A stretch of 64,000 nt of DNA from positions 2,480,001-2,544,000 of the forward strand of contig NZ_CP117709.1 in NCBI RefSeq assembly GCF_028622875.1. Direction: 5' to 3'. A program made the position numbers and the translations under genes. The first letter of the stretch is position 1. Every line of letters starts with the position of its first letter. This document shows positions 29,496 through 38,169 of this stretch, piece after piece. The stretch is from Streptomyces sp. MMBL 11-1 (GTDB lineage: Bacteria; Actinomycetota; Actinomycetes; Streptomycetales; Streptomycetaceae). The notes beneath the pieces were generated by a model that saw nothing but the letters and a program-made list of their open reading frames with translations, was not told where the DNA came from and ran no database searches.

Positions 29496-29505
29496 GCGTT
29501 TCACG

Positions 29506-29925
29506 CTACGGGCGGCGGGTGGGATGCGCTTCTCCATTCCTGACCGGTCGTGTGAGCATCTTGGCGACGCACGCCGGGATGGTCTCGCCCGCGTCGTGGG
29601 GGCGGGCCCGGTAGGCGCTCGGGCTCTCGCCGACCAGCTCGGTGAAGCGTGAGCTGAACGAGCCGAGCGACGTACAGCCGACGGCGAAGCAGACCTCGGT
29701 GACCGAGAGGTCGCCCCGGCGCAGCAGCGCCTTGGCCCGCTCGATGCGGCGGGTCATGAGATAGCTGTACGGGGTCTCGCCGAAGGCCGCCCGGAAGCTG
29801 CGGGAGAAGTGGCCGGGCGACATCAGGGCGGCTCGGGCCAGCGAGGGGACGTCGAGCGGTTCGGCGTACTCGCGGTCCATGCGGTCGCGGGCCCGGCGCA
29901 GCCGGGCCAGGTCCTCCAGCCTCAC
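29506..29925 (-). CDS. AraC-family transcriptional regulator (short)
   Basis: A 139-residue protein that is nearly all DNA-binding domain: two helix-turn-helix units, LDVPSLARAALMSPGHFSRSFRAAFGETPYSYL and LSVTEVCFAVGCTSLGSFSSRFTELVGESPSAYR. No ligand-binding domain is present, as in MarA/SoxS-sized members. It starts at GTG 29925 and is followed at 10 bases by the VOC gene, which it probably regulates. The two are divergent from the acyl-CoA dehydrogenase gene. Confidence 0.9.
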   Translation of the reverse strand: MRLEDLARLRRARDRMDREYAEPLDVPSLARAALMSPGHFSRSFRAAFGETPYSYLMTRRIERAKALLRRGDLSVTEVCFAVGCTSLGSFSSRFTELVGESPSAYRARPHDAGETIPACVAKMLTRPVRNGEAHPTRRP

Positions 29926-30170
29926 TCCTTCACCCTCCCACGGCCGTCGGCGCCCTGCCCGTCCCCCGGAGTCGGGACCCGGTCACCACTCGCGCTCGGG
30001 TCTCCCGCATACGTTCCGTACGTTCCTTCGCCGTCGTTCCGATACTCCCCCACGCCACTGACAATCGGTCCGCGCGCGGGCGCCGAGGCGGCGCCCCCCT
30101 GGCTTCCGCGTGCCGAGCATCACCCTGGACAGCGGCCACAACCGACGGGTAACTTCGAGGGAAGTCTGAG

Positions 30171-30178
30171 CAAGCGCT
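30171..30178. promoter_or_regulatory. AAGCGCTT palindrome upstream of acyl-CoA dehydrogenase
   Basis: A perfect 8-base palindrome within GAGCAAGCGCTTAGCAC, 40 bases before the start at 30218. Motifs of this type are found ahead of fatty-acid genes under TetR regulators in actinobacteria (family knowledge from memory). The binding protein is not identified. Confidence 0.35.
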
Positions 30179-30217
30179 TAGCACGAACGAATCGACTGCC
30201 GACCTAGGAGGCATCCC

Positions 30218-31375
30218 GTGCGCCGTACGGTATTCAACGAGGACCACGAGGCGTTCCGGGAGACCATCCGCGCCTTCATCGCGGCCGAGGTCGTGCCGGT
30301 CTACGACGAGTGGTTCGCCGCGGGCGAGGTGCCGCGCGACTTCTACCTCAAACTCGGCGAGCTGGGCATCTTCGGCATCGAGGTCGACGAGGAGTACGGC
30401 GGCGCGGGCATCGACTCGCACAAGTACGAGGCCGTCATCTATGAGGAGACCGCCCGCGCGGGCGTCTCCTTCGGCGGCTCCGGCGTGCACACGCTGCTCG
30501 GCCTCCCCTACCTGAAGATGCTCGCCACCGGCGAGCAGAAGAAGCGCTGGCTGCCGAAGTTCGCCACCGGCGAGGAGATGTGGGCCCTCGCGATGACCGA
30601 GCCGGGCACCGGCTCCGACGTCGCGGGCATGAAGACCACCGCCAAGCTCTCCGAGGACGGCACGCACTACGTCCTCAACGGCGCGAAGACCTTCATCACC
30701 GGCGGCGTGCACGCCGACCGCGTCATCGTCTGCGCCCGCACCGCCGCCCCGCGCGAGGACGACCGCCGCTTCGGCATCTCCCTCTTCGCCGTCGACACCA
30801 AGTCCGCGGGCTACTCGGTCGGCCGCAAGCTCGACAAGCTCGGCCTGAAGACCTCCGACACCGCCGAGCTGGCGTTCGTCGACGTCAAGGTCCCGGCCGA
30901 GGACCTCCTCGGCGAGGAGAACAAGGGCTTCGGCTACCTCGGCACCAACCTGGCCTCCGAGCGCTGGGGCATCGCCTTCGGCGCGTACGCCCAGGCCGCG
31001 GCCGCCGTCCGCTTCGCCTCGGACTACGTGCGGGAGCGCACGGTCTTCGGCAAGACGGTCGCCTCGTTCCAGAACACCAAGTTCGAGCTGGCCGCCTGCC
31101 AGGCCGAGGTGGACGCGGCCCAGGCCGTCGCCGACCGTGCGCTGGAGGCCCTGGACGCCGGTGAGCTGACGGCGGCGGAGGCCGCGTCCGCGAAGCTGTT
31201 CTGCACCGAGGTCGCCCACCGTGTCATCGACCGCTGCCTCCAGCTGCACGGCGGCTACGGCTTCATGAACGAGTACCCGATCGCCCGCCTGTACGCGGAC
31301 AACCGCGTCAACCGCATCTACGGCGGCACCAGCGAGGTCATGAAGTCGATCATCGCCAAGTCCATGGGTCTGTAA
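30218..31375 (+). CDS. Acyl-CoA dehydrogenase, long-chain/IVD-like active site
   Basis: A 385-residue flavoenzyme catalysing the first step of beta-oxidation. FAD and substrate motifs are present: WALAMTEPGTGSDVAGMKT, KTFITGG, and IHxHGGYGF-like LQLHGGYGFMNEYPIARLYADNRV. At the usual catalytic position the sequence is YGGTSE (Gly369), not EGTSE. As in long-chain and isovaleryl-CoA dehydrogenases, the base appears relocated to Glu248 (NLASERW). It has a GTG start with GGAGG upstream. The thioesterase gene follows at 17 bases, so the pair probably works on acyl-CoAs together. Confidence 0.9.
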   Translation: MRRTVFNEDHEAFRETIRAFIAAEVVPVYDEWFAAGEVPRDFYLKLGELGIFGIEVDEEYGGAGIDSHKYEAVIYEETARAGVSFGGSGVHTLLGLPYLKMLATGEQKKRWLPKFATGEEMWALAMTEPGTGSDVAGMKTTAKLSEDGTHYVLNGAKTFITGGVHADRVIVCARTAAPREDDRRFGISLFAVDTKSAGYSVGRKLDKLGLKTSDTAELAFVDVKVPAEDLLGEENKGFGYLGTNLASERWGIAFGAYAQAAAAVRFASDYVRERTVFGKTVASFQNTKFELAACQAEVDAAQAVADRALEALDAGELTAAEAASAKLFCTEVAHRVIDRCLQLHGGYGFMNEYPIARLYADNRVNRIYGGTSEVMKSIIAKSMGL

Positions 31376-31392
31376 GGGATTACCTTCCCTCC

Positions 31393-32277
31393 ATGAACGA
31401 GAGCCCCGATCCCCTGCTCGATCTGCTCCACCTGCTCGACCTGGAGCGGATCGAGCGGGACATCTTCCGGGGCGAGAGCCGCAGCGCGCTCGTGCCCCGG
31501 GTGTTCGGCGGCCAGGTCGCGGCCCAGGCGCTCGTCGCCGCGGGCCGCACCGTCCCCGCCGACCGGGCCGCCCACTCCCTGCACGCGTACTTCCTGCGGG
31601 CGGGCGACCCCGGCGCGCCCATCGTCTACAGCGTCGACCGGATCCGCGACGGCCGGTCCTTCACCACCCGCCGCGTCGTCGCCGTCCAGCACGGGCAGCC
31701 GATCTTCCACCTCTCCGCGTCCTTCCAGAGTCACGAGGAGGGCATGGAGCACCAGGCGCCCATGCCCGCCGCCCCGGACCCGGAGACCCTGCCGACGGCC
31801 GCCGAGATGCTGCCCCGGTACGCGGACCGCTTCAGCGATCCGGGGGTCGTCGACCGGCTGATCGAGGCGCGGGCGGCGGTGGACCTGCGGTATGTGGACG
31901 CGCCGCCGTTCGGCACGGTGGGCGAGGCGCGCGAGCCCCGGTCCCAGGTGTGGTTCCGGACCAACGGCAAGCTCGCGGACGATCCGCTGCTGCACGTCTG
32001 CATGGCCACGTACGTCTCCGACATGACCCTGCTCGACTCGGTCCTCCTCGCCCACGGGCGGGGCGGCTGGGCGGTCGGGGACGTGGTCGGCGCGAGCCTG
32101 GACCACGCGATGTGGTTCCACCGGCCGTTCCGGGCGGACGAGTGGCTGCTGTACGACCAGGAGTCGCCCTCGGCCTCCGGCGGTCGCGGACTGGGCCAGG
32201 CCCGTATCCACACCGCCGACGGGCGCCTCGCCATCACCGTCATCCAGGAAGGCGTCGTCCGCATCCCCCGGGGATGA
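31393..32277 (+). CDS. tesB: Acyl-CoA thioesterase II (TesB family)
   Basis: A 294-residue double-hotdog thioesterase. The first hotdog carries FRGESRSALVPRVFGGQVAAQALVAAGRTVP and the second ends with ASLDHAMWFHRPFRADEWLLYDQESPSASGGRGLGQARI, both typical of TesB/acyl-CoA thioesterase II. The catalytic Asp-Thr/Ser-Gln set is compatible with HAMWFHR...S...Q. It releases free fatty acids from acyl-CoA. It lies in an operon with the acyl-CoA dehydrogenase upstream. Confidence 0.9.
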   Translation: MNESPDPLLDLLHLLDLERIERDIFRGESRSALVPRVFGGQVAAQALVAAGRTVPADRAAHSLHAYFLRAGDPGAPIVYSVDRIRDGRSFTTRRVVAVQHGQPIFHLSASFQSHEEGMEHQAPMPAAPDPETLPTAAEMLPRYADRFSDPGVVDRLIEARAAVDLRYVDAPPFGTVGEAREPRSQVWFRTNGKLADDPLLHVCMATYVSDMTLLDSVLLAHGRGGWAVGDVVGASLDHAMWFHRPFRADEWLLYDQESPSASGGRGLGQARIHTADGRLAITVIQEGVVRIPRG

Positions 32278-32315
32278 ACGCCACCTGAAGCGCCATTTCG
32301 GACATACTCCCCATC

Positions 32316-33299
32316 ATGAGCGACGCGGGAGCGGGCAGGGAAGCCGATGGCGGGGAGTCCACGTTCACGGTGATCGTGGCGGCCGTCGCCAACCTCGGCA
32401 TCGCCGTGGCGAAGGCCGTCGCCGGGCTGATCAGCGGCTCCAGCGCGATGCTCTCCGAGGCGGCCCACTCGGTCGCCGACACCGTCACCGAGGTCATGCT
32501 CCTCGCCGCGCTCAAGCGGAGCGGGAAGCCGGCCGACGAGGACCACCCCCTCGGCTACGGCCCCGAGCGCTACATCTGGGCGATGCTCGCCTCCATCGCC
32601 ACCTTCGTCGGCGGGGCCGTCTTCTCCCTCTACGACGGAGTCCACACCCTGGTCGAGGGCGAGGAGCCGGGCGACCCGCTCGTCTCCTACATCGTCCTGG
32701 GCGTCGCCTTCCTCCTGGAGAGCTATTCGCTGCGCACCGGGGTCAAACAGGTGCGGCGCGAGGCGTCACGGCTGCGGGTGCCGGACGCGTACTACCTGCG
32801 CCACACCCCCGACACGGCGGTGAAGGCCGTCGTGATGGAGGACTCGGCGGCCCTGACCGGCCTGCTGCTGGCCGCGGGCGGCCTGCTGGGCGGGCAGCTG
32901 ACGGGGTCGGGGGTCTGGGACGGCATCGCGTCCTGTCTGATCGGCCTGCTGCTCGTGTACGTGGCGTGGGTGCTGGGCCGGTCCAACGCCCAGCTGCTCA
33001 TCGGCCGGCCGCTGCCCCCGGCGATGCGGTCCGGGGTGCGCGAGGAGCTGCTGTCGGTGCCGCACATCGTGGACGTGCTGGAGCTGACCACGCTCATCCA
33101 GGGGCCGTCCGAGATCCTGATCGCGGCGAAGGTCGACTTCCGGGACATGGCCACCGCCGCAGAGGTCGAGTGGGCCTGCGAGGAGGCGGAGGCCCAGCTG
33201 CGCGAACGGTTCCCGTCGGTGCGCCGGGTCTATCTGGACCCGACGCCCGGGCGGGCGCAGCGGCTGCGGCGGCAGCAACAGCAGGACACCGGCCCTTGA
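32316..33299 (+). CDS. Cation diffusion facilitator transporter
   Basis: A 327-residue CDF (ZT_dimer) membrane protein with about six transmembrane segments in the first 220 residues and a cytoplasmic C-terminal domain (SVPHIVDVLELTTLIQGPSEILIAAKVDF). The metal site of helix II reads SEAAHSVADT (His-x-x-x-Asp). Helix V has VVMEDSAALTG instead of the usual two-Asp pattern, which suggests a different metal preference. Members export Zn, Fe, Co or Mn by proton exchange. The following gene converges on it with a shared hairpin over both stop codons. Confidence 0.88.
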   Translation: MSDAGAGREADGGESTFTVIVAAVANLGIAVAKAVAGLISGSSAMLSEAAHSVADTVTEVMLLAALKRSGKPADEDHPLGYGPERYIWAMLASIATFVGGAVFSLYDGVHTLVEGEEPGDPLVSYIVLGVAFLLESYSLRTGVKQVRREASRLRVPDAYYLRHTPDTAVKAVVMEDSAALTGLLLAAGGLLGGQLTGSGVWDGIASCLIGLLLVYVAWVLGRSNAQLLIGRPLPPAMRSGVREELLSVPHIVDVLELTTLIQGPSEILIAAKVDFRDMATAAEVEWACEEAEAQLRERFPSVRRVYLDPTPGRAQRLRRQQQQDTGP

Positions 33300-33314
33300 C
33301 GCCCTACGGCGTCA
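33297..33314. terminator. Hairpin shared by two convergent stop codons
   Basis: TGACGCC and GGCGTCA form a perfect 7-bp stem around the loop CTAC. It contains the stop of the CDF gene (TGA) and the stop of the DUF1905/YdeI gene (TAG on the other strand), and is probably a two-way terminator. Confidence 0.55.
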
Positions 33315-33738
33315 GCTCCGCCACCGTCTTCGCGATCCGCCGCTCCCGTGTCGCCTGTGTCTTCGCTCCCTCGACCGACGTGACGTGCGCCTTCTGCCGG
33401 CTGGGCGACAGCGCCGCGAACGCCTCCGCGGCCCCGGGGGCCGCCGCCAGCGCCGCCGCGAGGTCCTCGGGCGGCTCCACCGCGCGGGACGCGGTGTCGA
33501 GGGTCAGCTCCACCTCGATGGCGTCCCCGCCGTTGATGCCGGTCTCCGCGCGCTTGTCGGCGCTGAACGGGATGAGGTACTTCCCGCCCATCGGGGCGAT
33601 CGTCGAGCGGTACGCGTACCCGTTGACCGTGACGTTCACCGGGGGGCGCTTCCCCGCGCCGAGGGCCTCGACCACGGCCTCCGGCACCTCGATGCCCGTG
33701 TTGTTGCCGGTCAGGAACATCGTCGTGCTGAACTTCAT
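33304..33738 (-). CDS. DUF1905/YdeI-type protein
   Basis: A 144-residue protein with an N-terminal DUF1905 barrel (MKFSTTMFLTGNNTGIEVPEAVVEALGAGKRPPVNVTVNG...KYLIPFSADKRAETGINGGDAIEVELTLD) and a C-terminal YdeI/OmpD-associated helical part (PEDLAAALAAAPGAAEAFAALSPSRQKAHVTSVEGAKTQATRERRIAKTVAEL). YdeI-type domains are linked to bacteriocin tolerance in some bacteria; the biochemical role is unknown. It is the second DUF1905 protein in the window. Confidence 0.85.
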   Translation of the reverse strand: MKFSTTMFLTGNNTGIEVPEAVVEALGAGKRPPVNVTVNGYAYRSTIAPMGGKYLIPFSADKRAETGINGGDAIEVELTLDTASRAVEPPEDLAAALAAAPGAAEAFAALSPSRQKAHVTSVEGAKTQATRERRIAKTVAELTP

Positions 33739-33816
33739 GGCCTTCCCCTTGCCTCGGCGTCGTGTCAGTGAAGACGCCCGCCGGGACCGAAACTCATCGC
33801 CGGCCCTCGTCGCCCC

Positions 33817-34653
33817 CTACGCGGCGGGCTCCTCCGCAGGCTCCCCGGACTCCCGAGACTCCACCGGCTCCTCCTCCAGCAGCCCCGCCGCGTGCAGCAG
33901 GTACTCCGTCATCGGGTCGTAGAAGCGCGGGTCGGTGACGTGGTCGTCCAGCGGGACCGTGACCTGGAGGGTGCCCTCCGCCTCACCGAGGAAAAGGGCC
34001 GGGTCGTTGCAGTCCGCGTAACCGATCGCGTCCAGCCCCCGCTGTCCCGCGCAGCCCGCCCAGCCGTGGTCGGCGACGACCAGGTCGGGCAGCGGGCGGC
34101 CGAGGTGGGCCATGGCGTCCAGGATGGCGGCCATCGGGGCCGGGGAGTGGGTGTGCCAGAGGGTCGCCCCGCGTTCCAGCATCGCGACGTCGGCGAACTG
34201 GAAGACCATGCCCTCGTCCGCCATCAGCCCGGACGGGATGCGGACGATCTCGCAGCCCGCGCGGCGCAGCGCGTCCGCCGTCTGCCGGTGCACGTCCAGC
34301 ATCCCGCCGGGGTGCCCGGTGGCGAACAGGACCCGCTCGCGGCCGTCCGCGGCCTTGCGCAGGCGGGCCGCCATCCGCTCCAGGGCGTCGACCGTCAGCT
34401 CCGGGTCGATGGTGTCCTGGCCCTGCCGGTGCGCCGGGTCGTCGTTGACACCGCAGCGCTCGGCCATCACGGCGAGCACGTCCTGCTCGTCGGTCCAGCG
34501 GTCGCCCAGCTCCAGACCCAGCCAGTAGTGGCGGTCGCCGTTGGCGAGCTTGCGGTAGTGGGAGAGGTTGTTGTCGCGTGGCGTGGCGACGTCCCCCGCG
34601 ATACGCGTACGGACGAGGTGGTCGACGAGGGCGGCGCGGCTGGGTATCGGCAT
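33817..34653 (-). CDS. Conserved actinobacterial phosphatase-like protein
   Basis: A 278-residue soluble protein, MPIPSRAALVDHLVRTRIAGDVATPRDNNLSHYRKLANGDRHYWLGL..., with internal blocks RVLFATGHPGGMLDVHRQTADALR, LWHTHSPAPMAAILDA and LVVADHGWAGCAGQRGLDAIGYADCNDP. Several His/Asp/Gly motifs could bind metal. I recognise it as a family commonly annotated in streptomycetes as a phosphatase, but I know of no direct evidence for that activity. The ATG at 34653 fits the family start. The C-terminus is Glu/Pro/Ser-rich. It stands alone. Confidence 0.7.
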   Translation of the reverse strand: MPIPSRAALVDHLVRTRIAGDVATPRDNNLSHYRKLANGDRHYWLGLELGDRWTDEQDVLAVMAERCGVNDDPAHRQGQDTIDPELTVDALERMAARLRKAADGRERVLFATGHPGGMLDVHRQTADALRRAGCEIVRIPSGLMADEGMVFQFADVAMLERGATLWHTHSPAPMAAILDAMAHLGRPLPDLVVADHGWAGCAGQRGLDAIGYADCNDPALFLGEAEGTLQVTVPLDDHVTDPRFYDPMTEYLLHAAGLLEEEPVESRESGEPAEEPAA

Positions 34654-34982
34654 GGCCCCATTGTGCCGTCCGGTGTGCGGGGTGTCCCCGGTGTTCTGCC
34701 TGACGGACGGGTGGGCCGGGTGTTCCGCCCGGCGGAGGGTCCGCTTCCGGCCGGACGTGCGGGACTCCGCGCCCCGGCCGGACGTCCCGCGCCCTCCGGT
34801 CCCGTACCTCGCGGACCGGGCCGTCGGCATCGCGCCGTGGACGCGGGGACCTGGAAGCGGGCCGTGGACCTGGACCACGGGGTCTGCCTGATCCTGAACG
34901 GGACGGGGTCTTCCTGATCCTGGACGTGGCGGTCGTCGGCAAGCCGCCGGAGGCCGACCGGGCGCCTCTCGGCCCCGGTCCG

Positions 34983-35564
34983 TCAGGCGCTGGGGCTGGG
35001 GCTGGGGCTGAGACCTTCGACCGCCAGTGTGAAGAGGCGGTCGGCCTGGACCGAGGGTTCGGCGTGGTGCTCGGTGGCCAGGGCGATGCCGACGACCAGG
35101 GTGATCAGGTCGTGGAAGGTGACGCCCGGCCTGACCGTCCCTTCGCGCAGGGCGCGCCGGAGCAGGGGGGCGGCCGCGTCGTCGAGCACCGCGCCGCAGG
35201 AGTGCGGCGCGTCGCCGGCGGGCGCGTCGGTCGGCGGCTCGTAGGTCAGTGCGTCCGCGAGCCCCCGGGCGGAGACGGCGTACTCCACGAGGCCGCGCAG
35301 CCAGTCCAGCAGGGCGGTGCGGCTGTCCTCGGTCCGGCTCAGCTCGTCCGCGCGCCCGCAGAGGGCCTGGACGCGCTCCTGGAAGACCGCTTCCAGGAGC
35401 GCCTGGCGGGTGGGGAAGTGACGGCGCACGGTGGCGGAGCCGACGCCTGCCGTGCGGGCGACCTGTTCGAGGGAGGCGGCGGCTCCGTGCCGGGCCACCT
35501 CGGCCTCCGCCACGGCGAGGATGCGGCTGTAGTTGCGGCGGGCGTCCGCGCGCTGACCGGTCAC
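34983..35564 (-). CDS. TetR-family regulator divergent from NmrA-like gene
   Basis: A 193-residue TetR protein with a DNA-binding helix-turn-helix at about residues 12-55 (RNYSRILAVAEAEVARHGAAASLEQVARTAGVGSATVRRHFPTRQALL) and a ligand-binding helical domain. It starts at GTG 35564 with GGAG upstream. It is divergent from an NAD(P)-binding NmrA-like gene, and a 23-bp perfect palindrome lies between them. That layout is typical of autoregulated repressor/target pairs. The ligand is unknown. Confidence 0.85.
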   Translation of the reverse strand: MTGQRADARRNYSRILAVAEAEVARHGAAASLEQVARTAGVGSATVRRHFPTRQALLEAVFQERVQALCGRADELSRTEDSRTALLDWLRGLVEYAVSARGLADALTYEPPTDAPAGDAPHSCGAVLDDAAAPLLRRALREGTVRPGVTFHDLITLVVGIALATEHHAEPSVQADRLFTLAVEGLSPSPSPSA

Positions 35565-35615
35565 GTTCTCACTCCAGTTGCTAAGTGGTGGGCCCCGCCA
35601 TATCGTAGCCGGAGG

Positions 35616-35638
35616 AAAACGGCGGGCCCCGCCGTTTT
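35616..35638. promoter_or_regulatory. 23-bp perfect palindrome between TetR and NmrA genes
   Basis: AAAACGGCGGG and CCCGCCGTTTT flank a single central C. A degenerate copy with the same GGGCCCCGCC core is at 35586-35600. The pair sits 31 bases ahead of the NmrA-like start and 52 bases from the TetR start, where a TetR operator would be expected. It could also form an RNA hairpin. Confidence 0.6.
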
Positions 35639-35668
35639 GCGTTCCCCGGTTCGCGAGGAGACACACCC

Positions 35669-36580
35669 ATGGCATCACGTACCACCCCTGTCCTGGTCAC
35701 CGGCGCCACCGGCCGCCAGGGCGGGGCCACCGCCCGGGCCCTGCTGGCCGCCGGCATCCCGGTGCGCGCCCTGGTGCGCGACCCGCACACGCGGCGTGCG
35801 AAGGACGTCGAGGCGCTGGGGGCCGAGCTGGTGACCGGGGACCTGGCCGACCGGCCCTCGCTGGACACGGCCTGCGCGGGCGTCCGGGCCGTGTTCTCGG
35901 TGCAGATACCGCCGATGAGCGGGAGCGGGGTCGACTTCGCGGGGGAGCGGGCGCAGGCGACGCACCTGATCGAGGCGGCGCGGGCGGCGGACGTGCCGCA
36001 GTTCGTCCAGTCCTCGACCAGCGGGGTCGGCGCGCACACGGAGACCCCGGGCTGGGCGGAGGGGCACTGGGCGGCGATGGAGCCCTACTTCGCCACCAAG
36101 CAGGCCATCCTGGAGGCGGTGCGCGGGGCGGGCTTCGCCCGCTGGACCGTGGTCAAGCCCGCGTTCTTCATGGAGAACCTGCCCCAGCTGGCGCCGGAGG
36201 GCCCCGGCGGCGGTCTCGCGACGGTCATCCGGCCGGACACCACCCTGGCGCTGGTGGCCTGCGAGGACATCGGCGCGGCCGTCGCCCACGCCGTACGGGA
36301 CCCCGACCGCTTCCACCGGGTGGAGCTGGAACTCGCGGGCGACCGGCTCACGATGGAGCAGGTGGCCGGGGTGCTGTCCACCGCGTGGGGCGTGCCGGTG
36401 GCGGCCCCGTCCATGGATCTCGACGAGGCCCTCGCGGCAGGGATGCCGGCCTGGGGCGCCGGTCACCTGTGGAGCAACGCCATCACCCAGCCGGCCCGCC
36501 CCGAACTCGCCACGGAGCTGGGGATTCCGGTGACCTCGTTCGCCGCCTGGGCCGACCGTCACCTGACGGCGCGCGCCTGA
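35669..36580 (+). CDS. NmrA-like NAD(P)-binding protein
   Basis: A 303-residue atypical short-chain dehydrogenase. The Rossmann motif VLVTGATGRQGGATARALLAAG (Gly-x-x-Gly-x-x-Gly) and ALVRDPHTRRA (preference for NADP) are at the N-terminus; the usual Tyr-x-x-x-Lys catalytic pair appears as YFATK. Proteins of this type are redox sensors or quinone/isoflavone-like reductases. AGGAG precedes the ATG. It is the likely target of the divergent TetR regulator. Confidence 0.85.
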   Translation: MASRTTPVLVTGATGRQGGATARALLAAGIPVRALVRDPHTRRAKDVEALGAELVTGDLADRPSLDTACAGVRAVFSVQIPPMSGSGVDFAGERAQATHLIEAARAADVPQFVQSSTSGVGAHTETPGWAEGHWAAMEPYFATKQAILEAVRGAGFARWTVVKPAFFMENLPQLAPEGPGGGLATVIRPDTTLALVACEDIGAAVAHAVRDPDRFHRVELELAGDRLTMEQVAGVLSTAWGVPVAAPSMDLDEALAAGMPAWGAGHLWSNAITQPARPELATELGIPVTSFAAWADRHLTARA

Positions 36581-36646
36581 CGGCCTCCCGGCCTCCCCGG
36601 CCCGGCGCTCCCCCAAGGCGACCCCGGGTCCTGCCCGGGTGCGGAC

Positions 36647-37312
36647 CTACGACACCACGGAGAGCACCGTCACCACGGTCACCGCGGAGATCGCCGCCCG
36701 GAGGTCGCGGATCGCCTCGCCCACGCTCACGCCCGCCCAGTGCCCTTCGGCGATCTGGGCCATACGCGGCGCGACCTGCTTCTTAGGCAGGCCGGGAAAG
36801 GCCTGGGGGTGCATGCCCGTGGCGTGCAGCAGGGCGACGAGGGAGCTGGTCCGGGCGTCCGGCTCGGCCCCGTGCAGCACCGCGGCGGCCAGCCGGGCGC
36901 GCAGCTCCCGCTCGACGGTTCCGTCGGCCTCCGGGTAACGGCGCACGGGGAAGACGCCGAGGGCCCGGTGCCTTTCCTCGGTCACCAGACCGCGGGCACA
37001 GAGGCTCTTCACGACGTCCTGCGAGCCCTTGGCATGGTCCCGGGTCAGCCAGTCGGTGACCTTGCGGCTGCTGGACGTCCCGTGGACCCAGCGCGCCAGC
37101 CGGTCGAGCCGTCCGTCCAGGAGCGGATCGCCCGTCGGGGTCGGGTCGAAGACCTCGACGCGGCCGCCCCTCACCGTGACGCGGCCCGCCATGACCAGCT
37201 CCAGGAGCATGCCCGCCGCCACGCCCCAGCGGGCGGCGGTCTCCCCCTTCGCCGCGCCGGTCGTGTCGTCCAGCGACAGCAGCATGATCTCTTCGCCCAG
37301 TGAGACGGGCAT
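36647..37312 (-). CDS. GPP34 (Golgi phosphoprotein 3-like) protein
   Basis: A 221-residue protein of the GPP34 family: SLGEEIMLLSLDDTTGAAKG at the start, then the all-helical core with LLELVMAGRVTVRGGRVEVFDPTPTGDPLLDGRLDRL and the C-terminal end LPKKQVAPRMAQIAEGHWAGVSVGEAIRDL. In eukaryotes the family binds phosphatidylinositol-4-phosphate. In streptomycetes there are many copies of unknown role, probably membrane associated. It converges on the NmrA gene. Confidence 0.88.
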   Translation of the reverse strand: MPVSLGEEIMLLSLDDTTGAAKGETAARWGVAAGMLLELVMAGRVTVRGGRVEVFDPTPTGDPLLDGRLDRLARWVHGTSSSRKVTDWLTRDHAKGSQDVVKSLCARGLVTEERHRALGVFPVRRYPEADGTVERELRARLAAAVLHGAEPDARTSSLVALLHATGMHPQAFPGLPKKQVAPRMAQIAEGHWAGVSVGEAIRDLRAAISAVTVVTVLSVVS

Positions 37313-37399
37313 GGAGCGGCTCCCCGATTCGTTACGTGTCGTCCGGACAGACGTACGGACCTCGTCCGAGGTTGCCCTGGAACGGAAAGGAGCAGGTCA

Positions 37400-37457
37400 A
37401 GGGCAGGGCAGGGGCAGGGCAGGGGCAGGGCAGGGGCAGGGGCAGAGCAGGGGCGCA
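37400..37457. repeat. GGGCAGGGCAG minisatellite
   Basis: Three 11-base units followed by shorter GGGGCAG copies, in the gap between the GPP34 gene and the TetR gene. Purine-rich on one strand and able to form G-quadruplex-like structures. Confidence 0.8.
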
Positions 37458-37496
37458 GTCAGCTGACGGGGACGGAGCCGGAGCCGGAGCCGCCGC

Positions 37497-38114
37497 TCAG
37501 GAAGGGTCCGCGGCGGCGAAGGCGCCCCGGGCCAGCCGGTGCAGCAGGGCGGCGGTCACCGCCCGGCCGGGCAGGGCCTCGGGCCGGGCCAGGTGCGGGG
37601 TGGAGTTCAGCAGGCCGAAGACGGCGTGCACGGTGACGCGGGCCCGGTTCTCGGCCAGCGACGGATAGAGGGCGCGGACGACGCCGACCCAGACCTCCAC
37701 GTACTCGCGCTGGAGGCGGCGCACCCGCTTGCGGTCCGTGTCGCGCAGCCGGTCCAGCTCGCGGTCGTGGAGGGTGATCAGGGGGCGGTCGTCGAGGGCG
37801 AAGTCGATGTGGCCCTCGATGAGCGCGTCCAGGAGGGCCTCCGGGGAGCCGTCGCCCCGGGAGGCGTCCTCCGACACCCGCATACGGCCGCCTTCCAGCA
37901 GACGTTCGCTGATGCCGACCAGGAGCTCGGCGAGCATCGCGTCCTTGCCGGGGAAGTGACGGTAGAGGCCCGGGCCGCTGATCCCCACGGCCGCGCCTAT
38001 CTCGTCGACGCCGACGCCGTGGAAGCCGCGCTCGGCGAAGAGGCGGGCGGCCTCCCGGAGGATCTGCTCGCGGCGGGTGGGGGCCGCGACGCGGGCGGCG
38101 GCATGGGTGCTCAT
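37497..38114 (-). CDS. TetR-family regulator of the leucine/acyl-CoA operon
   Basis: A 205-residue AcrR/TetR protein. The helix-turn-helix reads REQILREAARLFAERGFHGVGVDEIGAAVGISGPGLYRHFPGKDAMLAELL, the FadR/AtuR-like class often found next to acyl-CoA genes. It is divergent from the mccB-mccA-hmgL-acdH operon, and the 196-base gap holds two GTTA(A/G)CG-type operator copies. It is likely to repress that operon until an acyl-CoA intermediate is present; this is inferred. Confidence 0.88.
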   Translation of the reverse strand: MSTHAAARVAAPTRREQILREAARLFAERGFHGVGVDEIGAAVGISGPGLYRHFPGKDAMLAELLVGISERLLEGGRMRVSEDASRGDGSPEALLDALIEGHIDFALDDRPLITLHDRELDRLRDTDRKRVRRLQREYVEVWVGVVRALYPSLAENRARVTVHAVFGLLNSTPHLARPEALPGRAVTAALLHRLARGAFAAADPS

Positions 38115-38137
38115 GAGGATTCATTCTAGACAGGGTC

Positions 38138-38153
38138 GTTAGCGCTCGTTAAC
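38138..38153. promoter_or_regulatory. TetR operator copy 1
   Basis: GTTAGCGCTCGTTAAC, an imperfect 16-base palindrome matching copy 2 at 38170 in 13 of 16 positions. It is 24 bases from the TetR start codon. Confidence 0.65.
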
Positions 38154-38169
38154 CTGACGAGGGAAACGC

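Noticed and set aside
37400..37457. CRISPR-like repetition
   Set aside because: Units are contiguous, 6-11 bases long and without spacers; simple minisatellite. The same applies to the arrays at 9232, 38190 and 51748.
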